The position numbers and the translations under genes were made by a program. Source: Chitinophaga sp. CF118 (GTDB taxonomy: Bacteria; Bacteroidota; Bacteroidia; Chitinophagales; Chitinophagaceae). From it: DNA of 64,000 nt. Shown piece after piece: positions 16,150-25,646 of this stretch (position 1 is the stretch's first letter; each line of letters starts with the position of its first letter). The notes beneath the pieces were generated by a model that ran no database searches, was not told the origin of the DNA, and saw only the letters and a list, made by a program, of their open reading frames with translations. The DNA is taken from the NCBI RefSeq assembly GCF_900112615.1, contig NZ_FOMK01000004.1:1-64000 (forward strand), in the 5' to 3' direction.

Positions 16150-18258
16150 ATGACTGAGATTATTCTTAAGCAGAAGTTAAACCCATTTAAAGGTCGTGTT
16201 CTAAATGCTCGTCCAGATACAATCGACTTCCGGGATAGCATGTATGCATCCACACTTTTCGAAGTCCCTACCAGGATCGGCCTTGATGATTACAGGAAAG
16301 CCGGTGTTCCTATATTGAACCAGGGCCTGGAGGGAGCCTGCACTGGTTTTGGTTTGGCTACAGTTATTCATTATTTATTAAGAATAAGAAAGGGGGATTC
16401 ATTTATTGAGGAAATCAGCCCCAGGATGCTGTATGAAATGGCCAAAAAGTACGATGAATGGGAAGGTGAGGATTATATAGGATCAAGTGCGCGGGGCGCT
16501 ATTAAGGGCTGGCATAAGCATGGAGTATGCCTTCAACAGAAATGGATATACGATCCAGGCAATCCGGATAAGGAATTAACGGCAGAAAGAGCAGACAATG
16601 CTGCAAGATTCCCTCTTGGAGCTTATTACAGGGTCAATCATAAAGATTTTACAGATATACATACGGCAATGGCCGAAGTGGGTATACTATATGCAACGGC
16701 CAGAGTACATGATGGATGGTTCAATGTAGATGCCGATGGCGAAATTCCCTATGAAGGGCAGCAAATTCAAGGAGGACATGCCTTTGCCATGGTTGCTTAC
16801 GATGAGTATGGCTTCTGGATACAAAATTCCTGGGGGAAAACATGGGGAAAAGATGGATTCGCACGGATCTCCTATGATGACTGGGCTGCAAATGCTACTG
16901 ACGTTTGGGTTGCCAGGTTAGGTGCTCCGATTTTATTAAGCAGCCCTAACAGCCTGGCTAAAACATTCTCTGTGACTGCCTCAGCGAGTGAACATTTACC
17001 TTTTAAAGAACTAAGGCCGCATGTGATCAGCCTGGGGAATAATGGAATATTAAAAGAGACCGGGACTTTCGGGAATACGAAAAACGATGTAAAGCGGATA
17101 TTTGATGAGTATATTCCGGAAATTACCAAACAGTGGAAGAATAAGCGCATTGTGTTTTATGCACATGGGGGACTTGTTCCAGAAAGTGGGGTTCTGCAAC
17201 GGCTCTCTGATTACCGTCAGACTCTTTTAACGAAGGAAATTTATCCTATTTTCTTTGTATGGCATTCCGATATGTTGTCTACAATTAAAGGTCTGATTCA
17301 GGATGCCTTAAAAGGCAGACAACCAGAAGAAAAGATAAGCTCCGCATTTGATTTTATTCTTGACCGGGTAGATGACATGCTTGAACCATTATTAAGATTG
17401 CCGGGTAAGACTGCATGGTCCGAAATGAAGCAAAACGCAAGAGGTGCTTCAAAACCAGGTTCCGGTGGGGCTTCTATTACCCTTGAATATTTACGGGAAT
17501 TCATAGAAAAAGAAAGCGATACCGGCATTCATCTAATAGGCCATAGTGCAGGAGCTATCTTCCTCGCTCCCTTTATTGAACAACTGAAGGAAATTGCCAT
17601 ACCAGTTAAATCATGTATACTCTGGGCTCCGGCCTGTACCCTTGATGATTTTATAAAGGCTTATGTTCCGGCAATCAGATCTCAGGCAATAGAAAAAGTT
17701 ACATTATTTACCCTCACGGACCGCGCCGAACAAGATGATAATTGTTTCCACCTTTATAACAAATCTCTCTTGTATCTGGTATCGAACTCGTTTGAAACGA
17801 CAGCTCGTGGTACTGCTCTCCTGGGTATGGCCAAGTTTATTAATACCCATCATGTCATTAAGAAATTAATCCATGACGGACAACTGGATTGGATTGAATC
17901 GCCTAATACCAAGGCTTCACCAGACAGCTCTGTGGCAGGTCATCATGGCGATTTTGATAATGATATTATATGCTTTAACTCCACAGTTCAGCGTATTCTG
18001 ATTGCAGATCCCGGCCTTGTAAACATGGAAGTGGTTAATATCCAGGAAGGTGATGCGGGAGTTAGAGCCTCACTTATAATTCCTCCAGAAAATGGAGGAG
18101 AAGCTGGGCTACGATCTGGTGCCAATCCGGTGGGAGGTGAGGTATTAGAAAAAATACCAATTGCACCTTCACCAACTGACCCACAGACAAAAACAAGACC
18201 AAGCAAAAAAGATTATGAGTACAGAAGGAATGGGTTAAATGCTGAATTCAAACTATAA
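16150..18258 (+). CDS. Papain-like cysteine protease fused to an alpha/beta hydrolase
   Basis: This 702-aa protein has two enzymatic halves. Residues about 35-260 form a C1-type protease: oxyanion Q58 and catalytic C64 in LNQGLEGACTGFG, His210 in QGGHAFAMVAYDEYG and Asn226 in IQNSWGKTWG. Residues about 330-600 form an alpha/beta hydrolase: oxyanion YAHGG (339-341), nucleophile Ser466 in HLIGHSAGAI and a plausible late His. The tail (about 640-702) is Pro/Gly-rich. No signal peptide or propeptide is seen, so the active protease would start in the cytoplasm or be exported by another route. It is the first gene of the hydrolase island. The substrate is unknown. Confidence 0.85.
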   Translation: MTEIILKQKLNPFKGRVLNARPDTIDFRDSMYASTLFEVPTRIGLDDYRKAGVPILNQGLEGACTGFGLATVIHYLLRIRKGDSFIEEISPRMLYEMAKKYDEWEGEDYIGSSARGAIKGWHKHGVCLQQKWIYDPGNPDKELTAERADNAARFPLGAYYRVNHKDFTDIHTAMAEVGILYATARVHDGWFNVDADGEIPYEGQQIQGGHAFAMVAYDEYGFWIQNSWGKTWGKDGFARISYDDWAANATDVWVARLGAPILLSSPNSLAKTFSVTASASEHLPFKELRPHVISLGNNGILKETGTFGNTKNDVKRIFDEYIPEITKQWKNKRIVFYAHGGLVPESGVLQRLSDYRQTLLTKEIYPIFFVWHSDMLSTIKGLIQDALKGRQPEEKISSAFDFILDRVDDMLEPLLRLPGKTAWSEMKQNARGASKPGSGGASITLEYLREFIEKESDTGIHLIGHSAGAIFLAPFIEQLKEIAIPVKSCILWAPACTLDDFIKAYVPAIRSQAIEKVTLFTLTDRAEQDDNCFHLYNKSLLYLVSNSFETTARGTALLGMAKFINTHHVIKKLIHDGQLDWIESPNTKASPDSSVAGHHGDFDNDIICFNSTVQRILIADPGLVNMEVVNIQEGDAGVRASLIIPPENGGEAGLRSGANPVGGEVLEKIPIAPSPTDPQTKTRPSKKDYEYRRNGLNAEFKL

Positions 18259-18364
18259 AAAACAGATCAATTAACACATGAGAGCAGTTGGTAATCAAAT
18301 ACGAACTGCTCTCCTCTATTACGAAATTCAACCTCGTAAAAATTCATCAAAAACTAAATAAATC

Positions 18365-19147
18365 ATGGAACCTCTCACACTTATCAAAATAAATAGCCAG
18401 GGTGCATTAGTAGAAAGCTGGCAGTTCTTTTTAACAGGCCAGGGCTTCTATGACGGGCCTGTAGATGGAAACTTCACCGGAGAAGTAAAAGACGCTACTA
18501 TCGAATTCCAGAAAAAAAATGACCTGCAGCCAGATGGTATAGTTGGAAATAAAACCTTCGGTGTTGCTATGCATTTAGGGTTTGAGGGTATTAAAGATGA
18601 CAGCGTAGATAAATCAGGAGCAAACTTCCCTACTCCACCGCCATTCCCACCTCTCGTGACGAATGAACAGCGAACACCAATCTTCGGGAAGTTTACATTT
18701 GTGGCAGCCCCCATACCTGGTAATAAAGAAAATATAAGAATTACCGATAATTGGGAAAGTCAGAATATAAAAATTGTTTCTATCCCTCAATTAACACATG
18801 TTAAAGGTAGTGACAAGGTACAATTTCATAAGCTTGCAGCAAATCAACTAACAAAACTATGGAAGGACTGGGAAGAAGCAGGATTGCTCCCGTTGGTATT
18901 ATCCTGGGGAGGATCATTTGTACCAAGATTTGTAAGAGGAAGCGCAACGACATTAAGCAATCATTCATTCGGTACTGCATTTGATATCAATATGGACTTT
19001 AATAAGCGGGGCGCTTTACCCGCATTAGTAAGTCAGAAAGGTTGCGTGAGAGAATTAGTGCAAATAGCTAATAACAATGCATTCTTCTGGGGAGGACATT
19101 TTAAAAACAAGGATGGTATGCACTTTGAAATCGCTAAAATATTATAA
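18365..19147 (+). CDS. Peptidoglycan-binding M15-type peptidase (VanY/endolysin-like)
   Basis: This 260-aa protein has an N-terminal PG_binding_1 domain (about residues 5-72), with GFYDGPVDGNFTGEVKDATI and PDGIVGNKTFG. A Pro-rich linker (90-100) leads to an M15 zinc peptidase. The metal ligands are H200 and D207 in SNHSFGTAFDIN and H253 in GMHFEIA, with E255 nearby. Such enzymes cut the D-Ala or L-Ala/D-Glu bonds of cell-wall peptides. No signal peptide is present, as in phage endolysins and injected effectors. It follows the papain-like gene by 106 bp. Confidence 0.88.
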   Translation: MEPLTLIKINSQGALVESWQFFLTGQGFYDGPVDGNFTGEVKDATIEFQKKNDLQPDGIVGNKTFGVAMHLGFEGIKDDSVDKSGANFPTPPPFPPLVTNEQRTPIFGKFTFVAAPIPGNKENIRITDNWESQNIKIVSIPQLTHVKGSDKVQFHKLAANQLTKLWKDWEEAGLLPLVLSWGGSFVPRFVRGSATTLSNHSFGTAFDINMDFNKRGALPALVSQKGCVRELVQIANNNAFFWGGHFKNKDGMHFEIAKIL

Positions 19148-19264
19148 TCCGATAGCACTTTTTCAAGATCTATGATTCTTCAATTTATTCGTAGATCATT
19201 GAAATGAATTATATACTATAATATTCTTAATCAATCTTACTATTAATAAAAAAAGGAGGCTCAA

Positions 19265-20296
19265 ATGTCATGGAAAGAAATATACCTCAACGAAAAAGGA
19301 AAAAGTGACCCAAAATCCAACGAGGAAAGAGAAAATGTTTTTTTTAAAACGCTTTGTAATGATATCAAAGATGTTGTTAAACATTTTACAGCAGATAACG
19401 GATGCCCAATGCGTGGTAATCATGCAAAAATTCTTGCAGGTTTTCAGAAAGCAGAATTTGTTGTTTCTACAGATATAAAAAATGATTTGGCTGTTGGATT
19501 TTTAAAGCCAGGGAGAAAGTATGAGGCCTTTGTCCGTTTTTCTAATGCCAGCAGCCAGGTTAATGCTGATGACTCAAATCCTCCTGATTTACGTGGTGTG
19601 GCTATCCGTGTTCTAACAAAAAGACCTGGCGAAGAAGAACATGATCATGATTTTCTAATGACAAATGCTGAAAAACATCATGCAAAAAATGCCCGTGAAG
19701 AAATGGCAACAATAATGGCAGGAAAAAGGAGGGATACATTGGAAGACAATCATAGCATGGTCGTAAAACTGGGTACACTTACATATTTATCTTGGAAAGT
19801 TGGCCTTCTGTCAGCGTTTCGTATCGGAAGAACGTTAAAAAACCAGATGAAGCGTGAGGTTAAGAGTTTGAAAAGTGAAACCTACTGGAGCCGTGTCCCA
19901 ATTGCTGTCGGCAAGGATCTTAAAAATGCACAGTATCAGTCTACAGCTGTGAAATACAGATTGAAACCATCTGTAGAAGGCTATCTTGCTCAGGAATTGC
20001 TTTCCCGAAGTAACCAGATGAAATTCCTTTTTCAGGTGCAACGTTTCCGGGATAATGACGCAACCCCTATTGAAGACGCTAGGGTAGTTTGGCCGACACC
20101 TTTTGAAACTATTGCAGTACTAACAATTACAGACGATTCTGAAATAAACAACGAATTAATTGATGCCCTTGAATTTAACCCCTGGAATGTTAATCCGAAC
20201 CACTTTAAACCTATTGGCAATATGAATCGCTCGCGTAAGACAGTATATCCTGCAAGTGCAAGTACTCGCTGCAAGAATAATCAACAAGCCATCTAA
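19265..20296 (+). CDS. Catalase-like heme protein family
   Basis: This 343-aa protein is shorter than true catalases (about 480 or more) and matches the small catalase-related family. A distal-site motif appears as MRGNHAKILAGF, and the core pattern RFSNASSQ...PDLRGVAIRVL is clear. The proximal heme Tyr motif of classical catalases is not obvious to me, so activity may be peroxidase-like or absent. No signal peptide is seen. The start is set by an unusually strong Shine-Dalgarno GGAGG at 19255-19259, five bases before the ATG, which is rare in this phylum. It lies 117 bp after the M15 gene. Confidence 0.85.
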   Translation: MSWKEIYLNEKGKSDPKSNEERENVFFKTLCNDIKDVVKHFTADNGCPMRGNHAKILAGFQKAEFVVSTDIKNDLAVGFLKPGRKYEAFVRFSNASSQVNADDSNPPDLRGVAIRVLTKRPGEEEHDHDFLMTNAEKHHAKNAREEMATIMAGKRRDTLEDNHSMVVKLGTLTYLSWKVGLLSAFRIGRTLKNQMKREVKSLKSETYWSRVPIAVGKDLKNAQYQSTAVKYRLKPSVEGYLAQELLSRSNQMKFLFQVQRFRDNDATPIEDARVVWPTPFETIAVLTITDDSEINNELIDALEFNPWNVNPNHFKPIGNMNRSRKTVYPASASTRCKNNQQAI

Positions 20297-20367
20297 GGCC
20301 CTTTCCCATTTTGTACTCCCCACAGTACATCATGGAAAAGAGCTGCCCTTGTGGTACAACGCCTTGA

Positions 20368-20553
20368 ATGAAACTATTAATAGGCATTGAAAATATAAGA
20401 GATAAAAATCCTGTTTTTATTTTCATTGATCCACTAAAGGGGCAAATAAGCCTCAAAAAAGCCACACAATTTTTTCAGGAGTTTGAATCAGAAGCAACAC
20501 TAGCTAATCAAGAAAATTGGGATCAGTTTAGAATTCAGCTATATCATTTTTAA
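20368..20553 (+). CDS. Small hypothetical protein
   Basis: This 61-aa frame starts MKLLIGIENIRDKNPVFIFI and ends DQFRIQLYHF. It has a balanced composition with one beta-rich half and one helical half (ISLKKATQFFQEFESEA), like a small folded protein. It sits on the same strand as its neighbours, 71 bp after the catalase-like gene. I do not recognise a family. It might be a partner protein of the island or chance; the composition favours a real product slightly. Confidence 0.45.
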   Translation: MKLLIGIENIRDKNPVFIFIDPLKGQISLKKATQFFQEFESEATLANQENWDQFRIQLYHF

Positions 20554-20770
20554 ATCTATAGTTAAATCAGGTTATTTCAGAGTCGAAAAATCATCACTTG
20601 CAATTCTTTTTACCCGCCGGAAAAACCCCCTAAAATATTTTTTATTTAAAAGAATGATATACCTTTATTATGGACAAACAACAGATGATCGTACCCCAAT
20701 AGTCTGCCCCCAATTAATAAGCTTGTCATTATTATTTTCTGAGCAAATCATAAATTAATACCCCAAAACA

Positions 20771-23524
20771 ATGAACATCGATGTAAAACGACACATTGCT
20801 GATCGTGCCTATTCCCGTTATATTAGCTCTCTTCAGGAAATAGAAAATGTACGCAATGGTATTCTCCATAATCGCCAGGGTAATAAAAAAGTAACGGAGA
20901 TCAATAACAGTCCTGATCGTCTTGCCAAGCGTATATTAAGAGAAGGGTTACCTCCTGATGAAGCATTGGAGCGGATTAACGGCGTACCTAACTTCCAGGA
21001 CGTTGCTATTCTTCGTAAGCTCTTCGGAATGTCAACTTCCATCTGCCGCATTATGATTTCATTTGATTTTGGTGGTACTGGCTATGGTACTGGTTTTCTC
21101 ATTGCTTCGGATCTGATCATTACCAATCATCATGTATTGCCGGATACGGCTACGGCTAATACCGCGCAGGCACAGTTTGGTTATGAGCTGGATGAAAAGG
21201 GGAATGCACTAAATCCTGTAAGCTTCAGGCTTAGACCGGATCGTTTCTTTCTTACTTCTGACATTATCAAAGATCAGAATGTGCCTTTCAGCGGTCTGGA
21301 TTTTTCTATAGTTGCCATAGAAACAACTTCCACCGATAATCAACCTCTCAACCAGTTCGGTTATATACAGCTGGATGGCGGTACCGGGAAAATGCTGGAA
21401 GGAGAAAACTGCGTTGTGATACAACATCCGCAAGGCGACTATAAAAAAGTAGTACTGAAAGATATTCGTATGCTTACGCTTGTGGATGATTTTATGATTT
21501 ATGAATCTGATACCAGTCCTGGCTCTTCTGGTAGTGCGGTGATAGCATTGGGAACCGGTACAATTGTGTCCTTGCATCACTCTGCAGTGCCCCGTAAGAA
21601 TGCACAAAATCAATGGTTGCGGAAAGATGGTACTGTTGCAAGTGATGGCGACAATGATGATGTGATTGACTGGCTGGGCAATGAAGGTATTCGCATCAGC
21701 AGCATCGTAAAAGCTATACAAGGTATGGAAGTGCCGGTTTCAATGCAGGCTTGCAAGGAGCAATTGCTGAAAGCACAGGTAAATATGTTCTCACCTCAAA
21801 GCACACAAATGCAACAACCATCTACCCAGGCAATATTACAGGCAGCAGGCCTTCAAAGTACCATTGTGGCATCTGCTCCTGCTCCCACCTCAGAAAAAAC
21901 ACCTCTGGTTTATTTTGAAGTGGAGCTTACTACACAGGAAAACTTGCAGGAAAACTGGATCTCACAAGTATGGGTACAGGTGCCCGGCCTGCAGAGCGTA
22001 GAGCAACTGTTTCCGATGGCAACAGCCTCCACGCGCCGGCAATTATACTACATTGGGGTACGTTCCTCACAAAGTCCCTGGGAGCTTGCTGCACAAATAG
22101 AAACATTGCCGCATGTAAATGCCTGTACACCCGATTTGCCAGTACAGACTTACATAAACTCCGGCTTGCAGGACAAGCCCGCTACGGCAACTGAATCCCA
22201 GATCTTTAATACTGGCAGGGCCGTATGGAATGAAAAAGAGTTTACAGATAAGTGGGCAGAATCATCCTTTTGCAAGGACTTTATTGCCCAGGGAAATAAA
22301 CTGGCTTACCGGCAATGGAACAAATCAGCTATTAAACTACCCTCTCTCTCAAATGCAACCAGAACTAATCTCAGTAACCTGAAATTAGTTCAGCTGGATA
22401 CCGGTTATAGTGATCATTCCAAGGTAAGGAACGGGTATAACTTTAATGAAGATGCTGATTTTATCGACGATGATAATGATGCCAGAGATAGAATGTCAAC
22501 AGGTCCCTTGCTTTTCCCCAGTCATGGTACCCGTACTGCCAGCCTGGTAATAGGAGGAAAAATTACTGGTAGCACGTTCGCAAATGATGGTAACAGTGGT
22601 GTATTGAGCCTGGATGACAGCCCATTGATAAAGCTGGTCCCTTACCGTATATCCAAATCCGTAGCCCTGATAGGCCGGGGCAAAGATATGGTCAATGCTG
22701 CCACTCATGCCATTAACAATAATGCTGATGTAATGTATATGTGCATGGGCAGTTACCCACGGCCAATGATAGAAGAAATAGCGCGACTAGCCTATGAAAA
22801 AGGGGTAATATGGGTATGTGCTGCCGGGAATGAAGTAGAACTGGTAATAGCGCCAGCTATGTATCCAGGCACCATTGCCGTAGCAGGCATAAATCCGGAT
22901 GGCAAACCCTGGAAGGACAGTTGCAGGGGACCTTCTGTAGATATTTCAGCTCCGGGAGAAGATGTATATGTACCCTTCCTGGATAAAGACGACAATGATA
23001 TTATGGTGTTTGGTTCCGGTACCAGCTATGCTGCTCCACAAGTGGCTGCTGCTGCAATGTTGTGGAAAGCGAAGCGGAAAGAGGAACTCAGGAATAAATA
23101 CACAATGGGATGGCAGATAGTGGAAGCTTTCCGTCGTTGCCTGCAAAAAAGTGCTTTCAAACCAGGAAAAGACTGGGAAACAGATAAGTATGGAGCAGGG
23201 ATCTTAGATATTACAGCACTGCTAAATGTAGAATTACCCGACTTAAAACCAGAAGACAATGCCTATTTTGGCCAGCCCCCAAGGCCTTTCTGGGATCTCG
23301 GCATTAGGGAAGCAGTACATCATATATGGAACACTCTTATTGCGAAGCTGACACCTGATACGGAAGCAGCGTTGTCTGTTGCTCCACTTACCCAACGTGG
23401 CCGGCTGGCGCTCGAAGCATTTTCCTCTACACAGGCAGGTCCTTTTGAAGCAGCTACAAATAAAACCCGGGCAACACGCAAAATACTGGATACTTATTTT
23501 GAAAGCTATATCGCTAAATCTTAA
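20771..23524 (+). CDS. Fusion of trypsin-like (S1) and subtilisin-like (S8) serine proteases
   Basis: This 917-aa protein carries two complete catalytic triads. The N-terminal 85 residues are helical and unrecognised. A trypsin/V8-type domain follows: H121 in ITNHHVLP, D177 in GLDFSIVAI and S253 in SPGSSGSAV. After a linker and a mixed region (about 340-530), a subtilisin domain has D543 in VQLDTGYSD, H585 in PSHGTRTAS, oxyanion N687 in CAAGNEVE and S752 in GSGTSYAAPQ. No signal peptide is seen. It is 17 bp upstream of the M19-type dipeptidase gene, so the two are surely cotranscribed. Possible roles include a proteolytic cascade or an antagonistic effector; neither is shown. Confidence 0.88.
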   Translation: MNIDVKRHIADRAYSRYISSLQEIENVRNGILHNRQGNKKVTEINNSPDRLAKRILREGLPPDEALERINGVPNFQDVAILRKLFGMSTSICRIMISFDFGGTGYGTGFLIASDLIITNHHVLPDTATANTAQAQFGYELDEKGNALNPVSFRLRPDRFFLTSDIIKDQNVPFSGLDFSIVAIETTSTDNQPLNQFGYIQLDGGTGKMLEGENCVVIQHPQGDYKKVVLKDIRMLTLVDDFMIYESDTSPGSSGSAVIALGTGTIVSLHHSAVPRKNAQNQWLRKDGTVASDGDNDDVIDWLGNEGIRISSIVKAIQGMEVPVSMQACKEQLLKAQVNMFSPQSTQMQQPSTQAILQAAGLQSTIVASAPAPTSEKTPLVYFEVELTTQENLQENWISQVWVQVPGLQSVEQLFPMATASTRRQLYYIGVRSSQSPWELAAQIETLPHVNACTPDLPVQTYINSGLQDKPATATESQIFNTGRAVWNEKEFTDKWAESSFCKDFIAQGNKLAYRQWNKSAIKLPSLSNATRTNLSNLKLVQLDTGYSDHSKVRNGYNFNEDADFIDDDNDARDRMSTGPLLFPSHGTRTASLVIGGKITGSTFANDGNSGVLSLDDSPLIKLVPYRISKSVALIGRGKDMVNAATHAINNNADVMYMCMGSYPRPMIEEIARLAYEKGVIWVCAAGNEVELVIAPAMYPGTIAVAGINPDGKPWKDSCRGPSVDISAPGEDVYVPFLDKDDNDIMVFGSGTSYAAPQVAAAAMLWKAKRKEELRNKYTMGWQIVEAFRRCLQKSAFKPGKDWETDKYGAGILDITALLNVELPDLKPEDNAYFGQPPRPFWDLGIREAVHHIWNTLIAKLTPDTEAALSVAPLTQRGRLALEAFSSTQAGPFEAATNKTRATRKILDTYFESYIAKS

Positions 23525-23541
23525 CCTTAAAGCAATTCCCC

Positions 23542-25350
23542 ATGGCTATCAATACTTTCTTTGACTTTCACATACACCCTTTGTTTAAGCAATTCCTTAG
23601 CAACTATGAAGAGGTATATCCTTCAGACAGAAGTAATACCGTTTTATCGGAAGAAATAGTGTTAAGCAATGAACTGTTACGGCTGGCCGACAATGCTATC
23701 CTTCACATCCTTGGCAGCCAATGTAGTGTGTCTCAATTAGAGGAAGGTGGCAGCTTCCTTTGCGTGGCCAATATTGTATCTCTTGAACTGGGTGTGGCTG
23801 CTTCAAAGAACCTTGCAGGCCAATTATTACGGTCTGCATTAACACGTCCCCTTGATGCACGCTATTTTAACGAGATCAGTAAAGGCTCTCTCTCCTACTA
23901 CCAGCTGTTACTAAAAGAGCTGGACCTGTATCGCAAACTGAACGGCGAAAAGGTAAAAATACTTAGCAGAAAACATCCGGGTGATCTGGATGAAATGTTA
24001 CAAGCCACTGGCCTGCCTTTAATGGCGCTTTCCATAGAAGGAGGGCATAACCTGAGCCGGTTGAAGATTGGCCGACCTGCTGAACCGGATAGAGTTAAAG
24101 ATATTGAAGATGCAGATGCTGCATATAAAGATTTCGTGAATCACCCGGAACTGCGGGCTGCTGAAAGTTTGCAGCATTTATTTGATGCTTTATGGGAAGA
24201 TGATTTAGATCTCGTTTATCTTACCCTTACGCATCTTACACATATACAGGAGCAACCATTGGCTACACATGCATATGGCATGAAGTTTTTACATCATTCC
24301 TCTTTCTATCCTGCAGGTAACGGACTTACGGAAGAAGGGAAAAAAGTGATTGATACTGCCTACAACCTGAAAATTACAACTGTAGAAGGAGAAACAAAAC
24401 AAACACCGGTGCTTATAGACATTAAACATATGAGTCTCAAATCCCGGTTGGATTTTTATAAATACCGCAGCGACAATAATTACAAATGGCCTATTGTAGC
24501 CACTCACATGGGAGTTACAGGCTATACTCAAAATGAATGGGAACTGGCTTTGCGCGAAGGTGATTGCACATTGTATAAAGAGGATGGTGTAATGGCAGTG
24601 GAAATAACCACAGATAAAAAATTTATTGCTGAGACCAATGATTTACTAAAAGACAAGGAATTCTTTTTTAATCCGTGGTCTATTAACCTGATGGATGAAG
24701 ATATCCTGGAAGTAATGAATAGTGATGGTCTGATAGGCATTAGCCTGGATGTGCGCATACTTGGGTTTGAACCTATGATCAAACTTGGGAAAAGGGATGC
24801 ACCGGAATATTTATCACTACCAGATTTTAAAACGTTCTTCCCAGAGATACCACTCAGCGGTATGCCAACAGCAGCATCGGAAATGGCTATGGTACAGGAA
24901 GGCCTTTTACCTACCAAAAAAGAAGGTCATCCTTTGTCATTATGCTTTAACATATTGCATGTGGCAGCTGTGGGTGCATTGAACAATGTTCACAATCATT
25001 GGGACCTGATTTCCATAGGCAGCGATTTCGATGGATTAGTAGACCCGGTTAAAATGTGCAAGAGCAGTGCCAGTGTAAATGAGCTGGAGAAAAACCTGCT
25101 TTCATTCCTGCCTAAAGCGGAAGAAAAATATTGTGAGACCTTTCGTGTATCGTCTTTATTGCCCCATATCAACAATAATAAAAACAATCCTGTAGATCAA
25201 GAAAAATTAAAGATTTTAGTGCGCAAGATCATGTATGAGAATGGGCGGAACTTCCTTACACGCTGGCAGCAGTGTAATTTCTCCAGGCAGAAACTAAGCG
25301 ATGCAGGTTTCGGACCTTCAGATGGAAATGGACATGAAGCACTTGCATGA
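23542..25350 (+). CDS. Membrane-dipeptidase-like (M19) amidohydrolase
   Basis: This 602-aa protein has the metal-binding pattern of M19/amidohydrolase TIM barrels: FDFHIHP at residues 7-13, SIEGGHNLSR, LTLTHLTHIQ, DIKHMSL, VATHMG and a final SIGSDFDGLVDP. M19 enzymes (about 330-400 aa) cleave dipeptides; this one is longer, with insertions. No signal peptide is found, so it is predicted cytoplasmic. It is the last gene of the island, tightly linked (17 bp) to the double protease, and could degrade dipeptides released upstream. A strong terminator follows. Confidence 0.8.
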   Translation: MAINTFFDFHIHPLFKQFLSNYEEVYPSDRSNTVLSEEIVLSNELLRLADNAILHILGSQCSVSQLEEGGSFLCVANIVSLELGVAASKNLAGQLLRSALTRPLDARYFNEISKGSLSYYQLLLKELDLYRKLNGEKVKILSRKHPGDLDEMLQATGLPLMALSIEGGHNLSRLKIGRPAEPDRVKDIEDADAAYKDFVNHPELRAAESLQHLFDALWEDDLDLVYLTLTHLTHIQEQPLATHAYGMKFLHHSSFYPAGNGLTEEGKKVIDTAYNLKITTVEGETKQTPVLIDIKHMSLKSRLDFYKYRSDNNYKWPIVATHMGVTGYTQNEWELALREGDCTLYKEDGVMAVEITTDKKFIAETNDLLKDKEFFFNPWSINLMDEDILEVMNSDGLIGISLDVRILGFEPMIKLGKRDAPEYLSLPDFKTFFPEIPLSGMPTAASEMAMVQEGLLPTKKEGHPLSLCFNILHVAAVGALNNVHNHWDLISIGSDFDGLVDPVKMCKSSASVNELEKNLLSFLPKAEEKYCETFRVSSLLPHINNNKNNPVDQEKLKILVRKIMYENGRNFLTRWQQCNFSRQKLSDAGFGPSDGNGHEALA

Positions 25351-25361
25351 CATCTTGTAAT

Positions 25362-25400
25362 AAAAGCTGGCCGTCTACCAATTGCAGACAGCCAGCTTTT
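25362..25400 (+). terminator. Intrinsic terminator closing the hydrolase island
   Basis: Arms AAAAGCTGGC (25362-25371) and GCCAGCTTTT (25391-25400) pair perfectly, with an inner GTCT/AGAC pair. The T-rich 3' arm suits plus-strand termination, and the A-rich 5' arm may serve the opposing gene. Confidence 0.8.
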
Positions 25401-25424
25401 CACCGGATATGTTTCAGATAGATC

Positions 25425-25646
25425 TTACGTCAACAGGTCAAGCTCAACATTACCAGTATTTTTAATAGACTCAACTTTGTCATTTTCATGATATTCATGA
25501 ATACCTAAGGGCACTATCTTAGAAACGCTGGAGCCATCTTCTAAATATAAATCACATTGTCCATCCTGTTTGCTTTTGTTTTGGATACGGACCTTTTTAC
25601 TGGGCGGAGTAACGTTACGTATTTCTCCTTTGGGAATCTTTGGCAT
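25425..25646 (-). CDS. Small hypothetical protein
   Basis: This 73-aa frame starts at the ATG at 25646 with MPKIPKGEIRNVTPPSKK. It is highly charged and predicted beta-rich, with no cysteine except one in DGQCDLYLEDGS, and no signal peptide. It could be a small cytoplasmic protein. It converges on the hydrolase island. An 8-bp hairpin (25688-25708) lies in its leader. I do not recognise the family. Confidence 0.55.
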   Translation of the reverse strand: MPKIPKGEIRNVTPPSKKVRIQNKSKQDGQCDLYLEDGSSVSKIVPLGIHEYHENDKVESIKNTGNVELDLLT

